Notes under the pieces: generated by a model
Database searches by the model: none
The model's input: only the letters and a program-made list of their open reading frames with translations
What the model was told of the DNA's origin: nothing
Assembly: GCA_902521005.1 (NCBI GenBank)
Contig: CABYPZ010000005.1
Coordinates: 1-62,895 of the forward strand
Source: an uncultured Pelagibacteraceae bacterium
GTDB taxonomy: Bacteria; Pseudomonadota; Alphaproteobacteria; Pelagibacterales; Pelagibacteraceae
Length of the DNA stretch: 62,895 nt
Direction: 5' to 3'
Translations under genes and position numbers: made by a program
Shown here: positions 42,246 to 52,022 of the stretch, piece after piece
Position numbering within the stretch: position 1 is the first letter of the stretch
Layout of the letters: the number at the start of each line of letters is the position of its first letter

Positions 42246-44399
42246 ATGGAATTTATAAAAAAATATCCAAAATTATTTCAATGGTTATTTTTATTGATTG
42301 TATTTTTTGCTTTATGCTTTGCAATCGATGTACCTGAAACATATAAATTTATACGAGGCCAAGCAGAATTTGTAAAAGATCCCAATCAAAGCTCGTACAT
42401 TTTTCTTGGTAAGGAAGTAAGATATTATGCTTTTGATGTCTTTTGGAGATTGCCCCCATTACTTGGTTGGTTGCCTATTTGGATCAATGATTCATTATTT
42501 TTTATAATGAATGAATGGATGCCCATGGAGTTTTGGAATGAGGATACTCAAGAATTTAAAACTAGACCTTTAGTTTTACAAATAAGCAGGGGTTTAACTG
42601 CTTTTATGACATTTCTAATAGAATTAATAAGGGAAATTTTATTAGGTGGACTTGAAACTATTGTTGCATTTACTAGTTGGGATTGGATAGATAAAAATCC
42701 TTGGGCAGAGCTTCCTGGTTTGCCTTGGACTATTGTTGCAGCAGGCGCAGCAATACTTTCTTATAAACTTAGCGGCAAAGGTTTAGCTTTGTTTGCAGGT
42801 TTGACGATGGTCTACATTTCATTATTTGGTCAATGGAAACCTTCTATGCAAACTCTTTCATTTATATTAGTTGCAGCACCATTATCGTTTGTTTTTGGCC
42901 TAGGTTTAGGTATAGCGGCATTTAAAAGTAAACGTGTTGAGAAAGCTTTATATCCAATACTTTTGGTTATGCAAACAATGCCACAATATGCAGTATTGGT
43001 TCCTGCACTAGTTCTTTTTGGGGTTGGTGACCACGCTGCAGTAATTATAACTATGGTTGTTGCTGTTCCACCAATGATATTATTAACTCTATTAGGTTTA
43101 AGAGCAATTCCCCCAGAAGTTATTGAAGCAGGAAGAATGAGTGGATGTAATAATTGGCAACTAATGTTTAAAGTATTAATTCCAACTGCTAGAAGAGACA
43201 TTTTAATAGGTGTAAACCAGGTGATTATGGTGTGTTTTTCTATGGCTGTTATTTCCGCATTTATAGGTGCAAAAGGTTTAGGATTTAATTTATTACTAGC
43301 CTTAAACCAACTCAATATCGGTTTAGCCTTAGAAGCTGGATTGTGTATTAGTTTAATTGCAATTCTTTTAGATAAAATGTCTCTGGCTTGGGCAAATAAG
43401 CAAACAGATTATTTTGGTAACCTGACATTTTTTCAGAGAAATAAAAATATTTTATTTTTTTGTGCAACAATAGTTATAGGAATCGTACTTGCTTACATTG
43501 GAACTTTTTTGTTCAAAGGCAGCTTTAACTATTTATTTGAAGTTCCGCATAATAAAGGAATATCAACAGCAGATTTTTGGAATAAAGGAGTTGATTGGAT
43601 TTTCGATACATTCTTTATTTATATAAAAGCATTTAATACATGGTTAATTCAAGAGGTCCTTCAACCAATGCGAGCTTTATATTTAAGAATGCCTGCAGTT
43701 GCTACATTAGTTTTGGTAGTTGGAGCTGGTTATCTAATTGGTGGAATTCGTTCAGCTTTAGTTGTGTGTGCACTAACTTTATTTATAGCTCTAAGCCCAT
43801 GGTGGGACAGAGCATTGGTTACAACATACATGGCAACTTTTGGAGTTGTTATATCTTGTATAATCGGATTTACAGTTGGAACCTTGTGCTTTCAAAATAA
43901 AAATTCTGCGAAATTTATGCTGGGTATCTGTGACATATTTCAAACCTTTCCTTCTTTTGTTTATTTGATTCCGGTTATGATGTTATTTGGGATAACAGAT
44001 ACATCAGTTCTAATTGCAGTTATTGTCTACGCAACAATTCCTGCAACACGATATACAATTGAGGGGTTAAGAAGTGTCCCATCTGGTTTGCATGATGCTG
44101 CTACAATGTCTGGAGTAAATAAATTTCAAAGATTAACCAAAATAGAATTTCCTTTAGCATTCCCTCACATGATGCTTGGTTTAAATCAAACCATAGTATT
44201 TGCTTTATTCATGGTAATTATAGGAGCATTTATTGGAACGGAGGATTTGGGACAATATATACTAAAAGCCTTATCAGATAAAAATGGAGCTGGCATAGGA
44301 CTGACATTAGGTATTTGCGTTGCATTCATAGGTTTAATATTTGATAATTTAATTAGAACTTGGGTAGACAAAAGAAAAAAGCATCTTGGAATAGCTTAA
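42246..44399 (+). CDS. tmoW: Double-length ABC permease of the TMAO/betaine transporter (TmoW-like)
   Basis: A 717-residue permease in which two ProW-like transport domains are fused. The first EAA-type loop is in IEAGRMSGCNNWQLMFKVLIPTARRD (about 295-320), the second in HDAATMSGVNKFQRLTKIEFPLAFP (about 617-641). Roughly a dozen membrane segments are visible. Such a fused pair would replace the homodimer of ordinary ProW. It is coupled to the ATPase gene by a 3-base gap and followed 4 bases later by glycerol kinase. Confidence 0.85.
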   Translation: MEFIKKYPKLFQWLFLLIVFFALCFAIDVPETYKFIRGQAEFVKDPNQSSYIFLGKEVRYYAFDVFWRLPPLLGWLPIWINDSLFFIMNEWMPMEFWNEDTQEFKTRPLVLQISRGLTAFMTFLIELIREILLGGLETIVAFTSWDWIDKNPWAELPGLPWTIVAAGAAILSYKLSGKGLALFAGLTMVYISLFGQWKPSMQTLSFILVAAPLSFVFGLGLGIAAFKSKRVEKALYPILLVMQTMPQYAVLVPALVLFGVGDHAAVIITMVVAVPPMILLTLLGLRAIPPEVIEAGRMSGCNNWQLMFKVLIPTARRDILIGVNQVIMVCFSMAVISAFIGAKGLGFNLLLALNQLNIGLALEAGLCISLIAILLDKMSLAWANKQTDYFGNLTFFQRNKNILFFCATIVIGIVLAYIGTFLFKGSFNYLFEVPHNKGISTADFWNKGVDWIFDTFFIYIKAFNTWLIQEVLQPMRALYLRMPAVATLVLVVGAGYLIGGIRSALVVCALTLFIALSPWWDRALVTTYMATFGVVISCIIGFTVGTLCFQNKNSAKFMLGICDIFQTFPSFVYLIPVMMLFGITDTSVLIAVIVYATIPATRYTIEGLRSVPSGLHDAATMSGVNKFQRLTKIEFPLAFPHMMLGLNQTIVFALFMVIIGAFIGTEDLGQYILKALSDKNGAGIGLTLGICVAFIGLIFDNLIRTWVDKRKKHLGIA

Positions 44400-44403
44400 T
44401 ATT

Positions 44404-45882
44404 TTGAAAAAATTTATAATTGCAATAGATCAAGGAACAACCTCCTCAAGAGTAATTCTTTTTAATATTAAAGGAAAAATTGAATTTATTTCCCAGTATG
44501 AGTTTAAACAGTATTTTCCAAAAAATGGATGGGTAGAACAAAATCCAAATGAGATTTGGTCGACAACTCTTAAAGCACTTAAACAAGTGATTAAAAAGGC
44601 CAATAAAATTAAAGGTCGTATACTTACAATAGGAATTGCGAACCAAAGAGAAACAACAATTTTGTGGAACAAAAAAACAGGCAAACCATTGTATAATGCC
44701 ATTGTATGGCAAGATAGAAGAACACAAGAATATTGTAAAATTCTTAAAAATAAAAAATATGAAAATGTTTTTAGAAAAAAAACAGGTTTATTCATTGATC
44801 CATACTTCTCTGCAACAAAGATTAAATGGATTTTAGATAATGTTAAACATTCTAAAAATCTACTGAAATCAAATAATTTATTATTTGGGACAGTAGATAC
44901 TTTTTTAATTTGGAAACTAACTAGAGGAAAACATCATTTAACAGAAGCAACAAACGCAAGTAGAACAATGTTATTTAATATTAATAACAATCAATGGGAT
45001 AATGAAATTTTAAAAAAATTAAATATTTCTAAAAATATTTTACCAAAGGTTAAAAACTCAGCTGATAATTTTGGGAAAACTGATAAAAAAATCACTGGAA
45101 TAGAAATTCCTATTTCTGCAGTAATGGGTGATCAACAAGCTGCAGCTGTAGGCCAAACTTGTTTTGAAAAAGGTTCTATCAAAATTACTTATGGAACTGG
45201 TGCTTTTGTAATTTTGAATACTGGATCTAAGAAAGTAAATTCAAAAAATAAGTTACTAACAACAATATGTTATCGATTAAAAAATAAGAATACTTATGCA
45301 TTAGAAGGATCAATTTTTATAGCGGGTGCCGGTGTACAATGGTTGAGAGATAAAATTAAGTTAATTAATAATGCTTATGAAACTGAAAAAATTGTAAAAT
45401 CAACAAAAAGCAATAATAAAGTATATTTAGTTCCAGCATTTAGTGGAATAGGAGCTCCATACTGGAGACCTGATGCAAGAGGTTTGATAACAGGTCTTAC
45501 AAGAGATAGCGATTGGAAGAGTTTGGTTAGAGCTACAATAGAGTCAGTTGCTTATCAAAGTTATGACTTATTTAATGCAATGAACAAAGATGGTTTAAAG
45601 CCAAGATTTGTAAAAATTGATGGTGGTATGGTTGCAAACAATTGGTTTTCACAATTTTTATCAGACACTATTAATTTAAAAGTAATTAGACCTAAAGTAC
45701 TAGAAACTACTGCTTTAGGTGTCGCTCTTTTTGCTGGTTATCAAATTGGTGAATTCAAATCATTAAAAGAAATTAAAGATATATGGCAAAAAGATAGAGC
45801 TTTTTCGCCAAAAATTAAAAATTCTGTAAGAAATAAGTTATTGCAAGGCTGGAAACTAGCAATTAAAAAAACTTTAGCGTAG
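44404..45882 (+). CDS. glpK: Glycerol kinase
   Basis: A 492-residue FGGY-family kinase starting at a TTG (MKKFIIAIDQGTTSSR). Hallmarks are the N-terminal DQGTTSSR loop, WVEQNPNEIW, NAIVWQDRRT, TYGTGAFVILNTG and the C-terminal KIDGGMVANNWF and LETTALGVALFAG. It phosphorylates glycerol to sn-glycerol-3-phosphate with ATP. It is 4 bases after the transporter permease and 8 bases before a GpsA-like gene, forming a small glycerol unit attached to the tmoVW genes. No glycerol facilitator gene is nearby. Confidence 0.93.
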   Translation: MKKFIIAIDQGTTSSRVILFNIKGKIEFISQYEFKQYFPKNGWVEQNPNEIWSTTLKALKQVIKKANKIKGRILTIGIANQRETTILWNKKTGKPLYNAIVWQDRRTQEYCKILKNKKYENVFRKKTGLFIDPYFSATKIKWILDNVKHSKNLLKSNNLLFGTVDTFLIWKLTRGKHHLTEATNASRTMLFNINNNQWDNEILKKLNISKNILPKVKNSADNFGKTDKKITGIEIPISAVMGDQQAAAVGQTCFEKGSIKITYGTGAFVILNTGSKKVNSKNKLLTTICYRLKNKNTYALEGSIFIAGAGVQWLRDKIKLINNAYETEKIVKSTKSNNKVYLVPAFSGIGAPYWRPDARGLITGLTRDSDWKSLVRATIESVAYQSYDLFNAMNKDGLKPRFVKIDGGMVANNWFSQFLSDTINLKVIRPKVLETTALGVALFAGYQIGEFKSLKEIKDIWQKDRAFSPKIKNSVRNKLLQGWKLAIKKTLA

Positions 45883-45890
45883 TTTTATAT

Positions 45891-46853
45891 ATGAAAAAAG
45901 TTTTAATTATTGGTGGTGGAGCAATGGGTGCGGCTTTCTCTGTACCTTTAATCGACAATAACCAAAAGGTAACATTAACAGAACCATATAATACCAAACT
46001 ATTAAATCAACTTCTTCATAAAAAAAAATTTCATCCCAGCTTAAAAATTGTTTTACCAAAAAGATTATCTATCAAAAAATTTTCTCCTCATATTCTCTCA
46101 CAAAAATGGGATTTAATTGTCATTGCTGTAAGTTCTATTGGAATAGAATTGATAAGAAAACATCTTAAAGGTTTCAAACAAAAAACTTCTATATTAGTTT
46201 TAACCAAAGGTCTTAAGTATGATCGCAAAATTAATAAAATAATAACTATGTCAGAGCAGCTAAGTATAGGAAATAAAAATCTAAATATATCTGTACTAAA
46301 AGGACCATGTCTAGCAAAAGAATTAGCAAAAAAAATTAAAAGTTATACTGTAATAGCAAATAAAAATATTAGAATTGCAGAAAAAATAGGAAAAATAATT
46401 TCAACAAATTATTATAAAACTGAACATTTAACGGATGTTAGGGGTGTAGAATTTTCTTCAGCTATAAAAAATATTTATTCAATGATTATTGGATCAGGTG
46501 AAGGTAAAAACACTTCATCAGCGTTGTTTCGAAAATCATTTGATGAAATGGAGTATTTAGTAAAATTTTTTAAGGGAAAGGCAGAAACTGTTCGTGGATT
46601 AGCAGGTTTAGGAGATCTGTATGTAAGTGCTGTAGGTGGAAGAAATAGTAAAATGGGTGAGTATTTGGGTAAAGGTTTTAATTTTAAAAATGCAAAAAGA
46701 AAGTTCATGAAAAAAGATACTATTGAAGGAGCTGATCTTGCTTATGAAATTGCACCTTACATTCTAAAAAAAGTTAACAGAAAAAAAATCCCACTGATGA
46801 TTTCTCTTCTAAATGCTGTCACAAAAAATAAAAAATTAAAAATTACTTATTAA
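45891..46853 (+). CDS. gpsA: Divergent NAD(P)-dependent glycerol-3-phosphate dehydrogenase (GpsA-like)
   Basis: A 320-residue protein with the N-terminal dinucleotide fold IIGGGAMGAAFSVPL, a GpsA-like catalytic Lys region (EFSSAIKNIYSMIIGSG) and RGLAGLGDLYVSAVGGRNSKMGE near residues 235-258. Standard GpsA reads GxGxWG at the nucleotide motif; here it is GGGAMG, and sequence between motifs is diverged. With glycerol kinase 8 bases upstream, oxidation of glycerol-3-phosphate to dihydroxyacetone phosphate is the simplest role. Confidence 0.8.
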   Translation: MKKVLIIGGGAMGAAFSVPLIDNNQKVTLTEPYNTKLLNQLLHKKKFHPSLKIVLPKRLSIKKFSPHILSQKWDLIVIAVSSIGIELIRKHLKGFKQKTSILVLTKGLKYDRKINKIITMSEQLSIGNKNLNISVLKGPCLAKELAKKIKSYTVIANKNIRIAEKIGKIISTNYYKTEHLTDVRGVEFSSAIKNIYSMIIGSGEGKNTSSALFRKSFDEMEYLVKFFKGKAETVRGLAGLGDLYVSAVGGRNSKMGEYLGKGFNFKNAKRKFMKKDTIEGADLAYEIAPYILKKVNRKKIPLMISLLNAVTKNKKLKITY

Positions 46854-46857
46854 TTTT

Positions 46858-48189
46858 TTACTTATTTAAAAAATTTTTCATAGAATCGTCCATTGCTTTA
46901 TCCCATGGAGTATGATGCACTGGCGCTACTGAACCAGTCACTGGAGATGAGAATGATTTATTTCTATAAGTAAGTATATCTTCAACTTTATGGTGTTCCC
47001 ATTCTTTGAAATGTTTTCTGATCAATTCAAAATCTATTTTAGGATAATCAGACATTGCATGAAGTTCTTTTGTGTATTCTGTTTGGAAATCAATCATTTG
47101 ATCAGGATTTTCTAATTTTTCTTCAATAGCTACCCATTTTGAAATATCTTTATTTATCTCATCATCGCTAGGCATTTTAATTTTATTCATAATCACATCC
47201 CTTGCATACCAAGCCTGACAATCAAACATATTAAATGTATGGAATTGATCCTGCATTCCTAAATATAGAAGTTTATGATTATCTTGCCAAACAACACCCT
47301 TAAATAATTTGGGTGGATATAATCTGTTACGAGTTTTAAGTTGTAATTTTTCCTCTAAAAAAGGAAAATGATGAAGATATCCTGTACATAAGATTATAAC
47401 ATCTGCACTTTGTTCAGTCCCATCTTTAAAAATTGCTTTTTTTCCTTCAAGCCTATCTAAATAATGGACTTCTTTCATGCCTTTTGGCCATTTAAATCCC
47501 ATAGGATTATGCCTGTAACCAATAGTTACACTTTTTGCGCCATACTTATTGCATTGTAAAGCAACATCCTCTGCAGAATAACTGCTTCCAAGAACAATTA
47601 CATTTTTATCTCTGAACTCTTCAGCATCTCTGAAGTCATGTGAATGCATTATTCTTCCAGGGAATGAATTCATACCTTTATATTCTGGAACAAAAGGTAC
47701 AGAAAAATGTCCTGTAGAAACAACTAAATAGTCAAAATTATCGGATAAAATTTTATTATTAGACTTATCTTGGTAACTAATTTCAAATTTATCATTTTTA
47801 AAAACTGTATTAGTTACTCTATTATTAAACTTAATTTTATTTTTTAAATTTCCTTTGCTAACTCTACCAATAATATAGTCATAAAGAACTTCTCTTGGAG
47901 GAAAAGATGGTATTGGCTTTCCAAAATGTTCATCGAATGAGTAATCAGCAAATTCCAAACATTCTTTTGGACCGTTTGACCATAAGTATCTATACATACT
48001 ATTAGGTATAGGATCACCATACTGATCGGATCCAGTTCTCCAACTATAATTCCAGAGACCTCCCCAATCTTCTTGTTTTTCAAAACAAACTATTTCAGGA
48101 ATTTTCTCACCATTTTTTTCGGCTTGTTCAAAAGATCTTAGCATTGATAAACCACATGGACCAGCTCCAATAATCGCTACTTTAGTCAT
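46858..48189 (-). CDS. tmm: Trimethylamine monooxygenase (flavin-containing monooxygenase)
   Basis: A 443-residue class B flavin monooxygenase with FAD motif GAGPCG (8-13), the FMO identity motif FPGRIMHSHDF (176-186) and NADP motif GSSYSA (201-206). Length and motifs match bacterial Tmm, which oxidises trimethylamine to TMAO in the cytosol with NADPH and oxygen. It converges on the gpsA gene and diverges from the iron alcohol dehydrogenase gene. With tdm and tmoXVW within 12 kb this supplies the TMA to TMAO to dimethylamine route. Weak activity on dimethyl sulphide is known for the family. Confidence 0.93.
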   Translation of the reverse strand: MTKVAIIGAGPCGLSMLRSFEQAEKNGEKIPEIVCFEKQEDWGGLWNYSWRTGSDQYGDPIPNSMYRYLWSNGPKECLEFADYSFDEHFGKPIPSFPPREVLYDYIIGRVSKGNLKNKIKFNNRVTNTVFKNDKFEISYQDKSNNKILSDNFDYLVVSTGHFSVPFVPEYKGMNSFPGRIMHSHDFRDAEEFRDKNVIVLGSSYSAEDVALQCNKYGAKSVTIGYRHNPMGFKWPKGMKEVHYLDRLEGKKAIFKDGTEQSADVIILCTGYLHHFPFLEEKLQLKTRNRLYPPKLFKGVVWQDNHKLLYLGMQDQFHTFNMFDCQAWYARDVIMNKIKMPSDDEINKDISKWVAIEEKLENPDQMIDFQTEYTKELHAMSDYPKIDFELIRKHFKEWEHHKVEDILTYRNKSFSSPVTGSVAPVHHTPWDKAMDDSMKNFLNK

Positions 48190-48265
48190 AAATTTTGTTA
48201 CCTTTTTGTTATTTTATAAATGTATTTTACTAACAAATTGATAAAAATTGAAATATTATTTTGTT

Positions 48266-49423
48266 ATGAAAACAAACTGGAATTATCCAACTTCTTTATG
48301 GGTAGGACAAAATCGAGTAAAGGATCTAACCAATGCATGTCAAAATTTAAAAATTAAAAAACCTTTATTTGTTACAGATAAAGACCTTGCAGGTTCATCT
48401 ATGGTTAAAAATATTTTATCTGAACTAGAGGATAATTTAAATGAAATTAATATATTTTCTAATTTTTCTGGAAATCCTATAGGTGAAAATGTAGAGGAGG
48501 GCGTTATAGAATTTAAAAAATTTAAATGTGATGGTGTAATTGCATTTGGAGGAGGAAGTGGATTGGATGTTGGAAAAGCAATTGCCTTCATGTCTGGACA
48601 GAAAAGAAAAATATGGGATTTTGAAGATATTGGAGATTATTGGAAACGTGCAGATGAAAAGAATATTGCTCCTATTATAGCAATTCCTACTACTGCAGGA
48701 ACGGGTTCAGAGACAGGAAGAGCTTCAGCCATAATTAATAAAGATACTGGAATTAAAAAAATTATTTTTCATCCTAAGTTCTTACCATCAATTGTAATTT
48801 TGGATCCAGTACTAACAGTTGATCTTCCTCCAAATTTAACTGCTACAACTGGTATGGATGCATTAGCACACAATTTAGAGGCATTCTGTGCACCTGGCTT
48901 TCATCCTATGGCAGATGGAATTTCCATTGAGGGAATAAAACTAATAAAAAAATCTCTTTTAACTGCGTTCAAAAATGGAAAAAATTTAGAAGCAAGAACA
49001 GATTTGATGGCAGCAGCAAGTATGGGATCTACAGCTTTCCAAAAAGGTTTGGGTGCAATTCATTCATTAAGTCATCCAATTAATTCACAATTTAATATTC
49101 ATCATGGATTATCAAATGCTATTTTCATGCCCTATGTATTAACTTTTAATAAAAGTGAAATAGAAAAAAAAATTGTTTCTATTTGCGATTATCTTAATAT
49201 AGAAAAAAATTTTGATAGTTTTTTAAAATGGATATTAGATTTAAGAAAAGAACTTAATATTCCACATAAGCTATCAGATGTCGTTGAGCCAAAAAAAATT
49301 AACTTGGAAATGTTATCTAAAATGGCATTAGATGACCCTTCTACATCATCAAATCCAAAAAAAATGGCAATTGACGATATGAAGATTTTGTATGAATATA
49401 GTATTTCTGGAAAATTATTTTAA
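48266..49423 (+). CDS. Iron-containing alcohol dehydrogenase
   Basis: A 385-residue group III alcohol dehydrogenase starting at the ATG at 48266 (MKTNWNYPTSLWVG); an in-frame TTG 18 bases earlier is less likely. Visible features are GGGSGLDVGKA (NAD-binding glycine loop), IPTTAGTGSETG, TTGMDALAHNLEAF (metal-binding Asp and His) and IHSLSHPINSQFNIHHG (further His ligands). It oxidises or reduces a small alcohol or aldehyde. It overlaps the following amidotransferase gene by one base (TAATG), so the two proteins probably act in one pathway. The substrate is unknown. Confidence 0.9.
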   Translation: MKTNWNYPTSLWVGQNRVKDLTNACQNLKIKKPLFVTDKDLAGSSMVKNILSELEDNLNEINIFSNFSGNPIGENVEEGVIEFKKFKCDGVIAFGGGSGLDVGKAIAFMSGQKRKIWDFEDIGDYWKRADEKNIAPIIAIPTTAGTGSETGRASAIINKDTGIKKIIFHPKFLPSIVILDPVLTVDLPPNLTATTGMDALAHNLEAFCAPGFHPMADGISIEGIKLIKKSLLTAFKNGKNLEARTDLMAAASMGSTAFQKGLGAIHSLSHPINSQFNIHHGLSNAIFMPYVLTFNKSEIEKKIVSICDYLNIEKNFDSFLKWILDLRKELNIPHKLSDVVEPKKINLEMLSKMALDDPSTSSNPKKMAIDDMKILYEYSISGKLF

Positions 49424-50220
49424 TGAAAAATTTAAATTTATTAATTGTAGAAGGTAATTTACAAAAGGAAAATAATAATTTTACAAATTCTGGAATTCAA
49501 ACTCATTCTGAAAGTTTAAAAGAAAGTCTCTCTTACTATACAAAAAATTTAAATATAGATGTATTTAATCCTTGCTCAGAGAAGAATTTTGATAAAGTTA
49601 CACCAAATCTTAAAAATTATCATGGATTAATTTGGGGTGGAAGCAGTCTAAATATTTATAATGACTGTATAGAAATAAAACGTCAGATATCTTTTATGAA
49701 AGAATGTTTTAAAAATATAAAAAAAATTTTGGCAATATGTTGGGGTATGCAAGTTGCTGTAACAGCAGCGGGTGGAGAAGTAAAAAAATCAACAAATGGT
49801 GCACATATAGGTATTGCTAATGATATAGAAATAAACGAGAATGGTTTAAAACATCCTCTATATAAATCAAAAAATAAAAAATTTAATTCCCCAGCATTTA
49901 ATTTTGATGAAGTTGTTAAATTACCTGAAGGAGCTGTCCCTTTAGCATCAAATAAAATTAACAAAATACAAAGTATTCATTTTAAATCGGGTATAAGTGA
50001 TGTTTGGGGATTACAGTACCATCCTGAAATTACATATCATAAAATGATTACCTTAATTAACTTTAGGAAAGATAGATTAATAAATAGTAGAAAATGTTTT
50101 AGCAATGAAACAGAAATACAAAATCATATTAAATTTATTGAAGATGAAATAAAACGTTCAGTAAAAGATGCGAGAATGTTAGAATTAAAAAATTGGCTAG
50201 AGTATTTGAAGGCAGCTTAA
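49423..50220 (+). CDS. Type 1 glutamine amidotransferase
   Basis: A 265-residue class I amidotransferase with nucleophile C106 in AICWGMQ and the catalytic His-Glu pair H200 and E202 in LQYHPE. It covers the glutaminase domain only, with no synthetase partner domain. Stand-alone members include relatives of the GMP synthase glutaminase and enzymes hydrolysing gamma-glutamyl amides. It is translationally coupled to the iron alcohol dehydrogenase and faces fhs. Cleavage of a gamma-glutamylated amine is possible in a neighbourhood rich in gamma-glutamyl chemistry, but this is speculation. Confidence 0.83.
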   Translation: MKNLNLLIVEGNLQKENNNFTNSGIQTHSESLKESLSYYTKNLNIDVFNPCSEKNFDKVTPNLKNYHGLIWGGSSLNIYNDCIEIKRQISFMKECFKNIKKILAICWGMQVAVTAAGGEVKKSTNGAHIGIANDIEINENGLKHPLYKSKNKKFNSPAFNFDEVVKLPEGAVPLASNKINKIQSIHFKSGISDVWGLQYHPEITYHKMITLINFRKDRLINSRKCFSNETEIQNHIKFIEDEIKRSVKDARMLELKNWLEYLKAA

Positions 50221-51897
50221 TTAAAACAGTCCTTCAGTTTCACCTTTTTTATTTATTCTGATTGAATCTGCAGCAGGAACTCTTGGTAATCCAGGCATTG
50301 TCATTATAGCTCCACATACAACTACTATAAATTCTGCACCTGAAGATAATCTTACTTCCCTAATTGGAAGAACATGTCCTGTTGGGGCTCCTTTAAGACT
50401 TGGATCTGTTGAGAAACTATATTGTGTTTTAGCAACACAAATTGGTAATTTTTGATATCCATTATCCTGAAAATTCTTAAGCTGTTCTCTAATTTTTGTG
50501 TCTGCAATAACCTCGCTAGCACCATACAACTCCTTTGCAATGGTCTCTATTTTTTTAAACAATGAAACATCATCATTATACAGAAATTTAAATTCACTTT
50601 TTTCTTCGCACAATTCCACGACATCATTTGCTAATTCTTTTGTTCCATCACTTCCTTTTTCCCAGTGTTTACAAGTTGAAACTTTTATTTTCAATTTTTT
50701 ACAGAAATTAATCACAACGTTTATTTCTTTCTCTGTATCTAAGACAAAATGGTTAATAGCAACTGTAACAGGTAGTCCAAATTTTTTAATATTACTTATA
50801 TGTTTTTCTAAATTAACTAATCCTTTTTTTAACGCATTTAAATTTTCTGTTTTTAATTCATCTTTATTCAGACCTCCATGCATCTTTAGAGCTCTGATTG
50901 TAGCAACTATTACAACACAATTTGGTTTCAAGCCTGATTTTCTACATTTAATATCTAAAAACTTTTCTGCACCTAAATCAGCTCCAAAACCTGCTTCAGT
51001 TACAACATAGTCTGATAATTTTAATGCAGTTTTTGTTGCTAAAACAGAATTACATCCATGAGCAATATTTGCGAATGGTCCTCCGTGTATAATTGCTGGA
51101 TTATTTTCTAATGTTTGGGTAACGTTTGGTCTTATCGCATCTTTTAATAATACTGTCATTGGACCTTGTGCATTTAAATCTTTAGCAAATATTGGTTTTT
51201 TATCTCTTGTGTAGGCTATAGTTATATTCCCAATTCTTTTTTCTAAATCATAAAGGTCATTTGACAAACAGAATATAGCCATTATCTCTGAAGCTACTGT
51301 GATATCAAATCCATCCTCTCTAGGAAAACCATTTGCAATTCCTCCAAGATTTATATTAATTGATCTTAAAGCTCTGTCATTCATGTCTAAAACTCTTTTC
51401 CAAACTACTCTTCTCACATCTATATTTAATTTATTTCCCCAGTAAATGTGATTATCAATTAATGCAGAAAGAAGATTATGAGCAGAAGTGATTGCATGGA
51501 AATCACCGGTAAAGTGTAAATTAATTTGTTCCATTGGAACAACTTGAGCGTAGCCACCACCAGCAGCACCACCTTTCATTCCAAAAGATGGACCCAAACT
51601 TGGTTCACGAAGACATACAATAGATTTTTTTCCTATTTTATTTAATCCATCAGATAATCCAACAGAAGTTGTAGTTTTACCCTCTCCAGCAGGAGTTGGA
51701 GTAATTGCTGTTACTAAAATTAGCTTTCCATCTTTTTTATCTTTTAACTTTTCTAAATATTCGAGTTTGATTTTAGCAATATATCTCCCAATGGGACTAT
51801 AAACCTCAGCTTTATCTGGAACATTAATACTATTCAATATTTCTTGAATAGGTTTCATTTTAGCTTCTCGTGCTATTTCAATATCTGTTTTAGCCAT
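50221..51897 (-). CDS. fhs: Formate-tetrahydrofolate ligase
   Basis: A 558-residue ligase of normal length. The P-loop region [21 protein letters not shown] (about 66-86) and [37 protein letters not shown]-like segments are intact, as is the C-terminal [13 protein letters not shown]. It makes 10-formyl-tetrahydrofolate from formate with ATP, or runs in reverse to yield ATP. It diverges from the sarcosine oxidase genes, which generate methylene-tetrahydrofolate, so both belong to one-carbon metabolism. A hairpin lies 14 bases upstream of its start codon. Confidence 0.96.
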   Translation of the reverse strand: MAKTDIEIAREAKMKPIQEILNSINVPDKAEVYSPIGRYIAKIKLEYLEKLKDKKDGKLILVTAITPTPAGEGKTTTSVGLSDGLNKIGKKSIVCLREPSLGPSFGMKGGAAGGGYAQVVPMEQINLHFTGDFHAITSAHNLLSALIDNHIYWGNKLNIDVRRVVWKRVLDMNDRALRSININLGGIANGFPREDGFDITVASEIMAIFCLSNDLYDLEKRIGNITIAYTRDKKPIFAKDLNAQGPMTVLLKDAIRPNVTQTLENNPAIIHGGPFANIAHGCNSVLATKTALKLSDYVVTEAGFGADLGAEKFLDIKCRKSGLKPNCVVIVATIRALKMHGGLNKDELKTENLNALKKGLVNLEKHISNIKKFGLPVTVAINHFVLDTEKEINVVINFCKKLKIKVSTCKHWEKGSDGTKELANDVVELCEEKSEFKFLYNDDVSLFKKIETIAKELYGASEVIADTKIREQLKNFQDNGYQKLPICVAKTQYSFSTDPSLKGAPTGHVLPIREVRLSSGAEFIVVVCGAIMTMPGLPRVPAADSIRINKKGETEGLF

Positions 51898-51911
51898 AAG
51901 TTTTTAAATAA

Positions 51912-51960
51912 GTTTACCTACTGAGGCAAATATCTATACTTTTTTGCCTAGTTTTTAAAC
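51912..51960. promoter_or_regulatory. Long imperfect hairpin between fhs and soxB
   Basis: Three stacked stems close one loop: GTTTA/TAAAC (51912-51916 with 51956-51960), a 3x3 internal loop, ACT/AGT, one bulged G, then AGGCAAA/TTTGCCT (51924-51930 with 51943-51949). That is 15 paired bases in the 125-base divergent gap. In the fhs direction it would be a 5' leader structure ending 14 bases before the ATG; it could also be a DNA-binding site. An AT-only stretch follows up to soxB. Confidence 0.45.
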
Positions 51961-52022
51961 ATCTAAAAAATATATATAAAAAAAATAAGAATTATTTATA
52001 TTTATTAATATAAAATTAAAAT

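Noticed and set aside
43640-43900. Open frame of 86 codons inside tmoW
   Set aside because: It is a shadow in another frame of a clear permease and has unnatural composition rich in Ser, Tyr and Trp.
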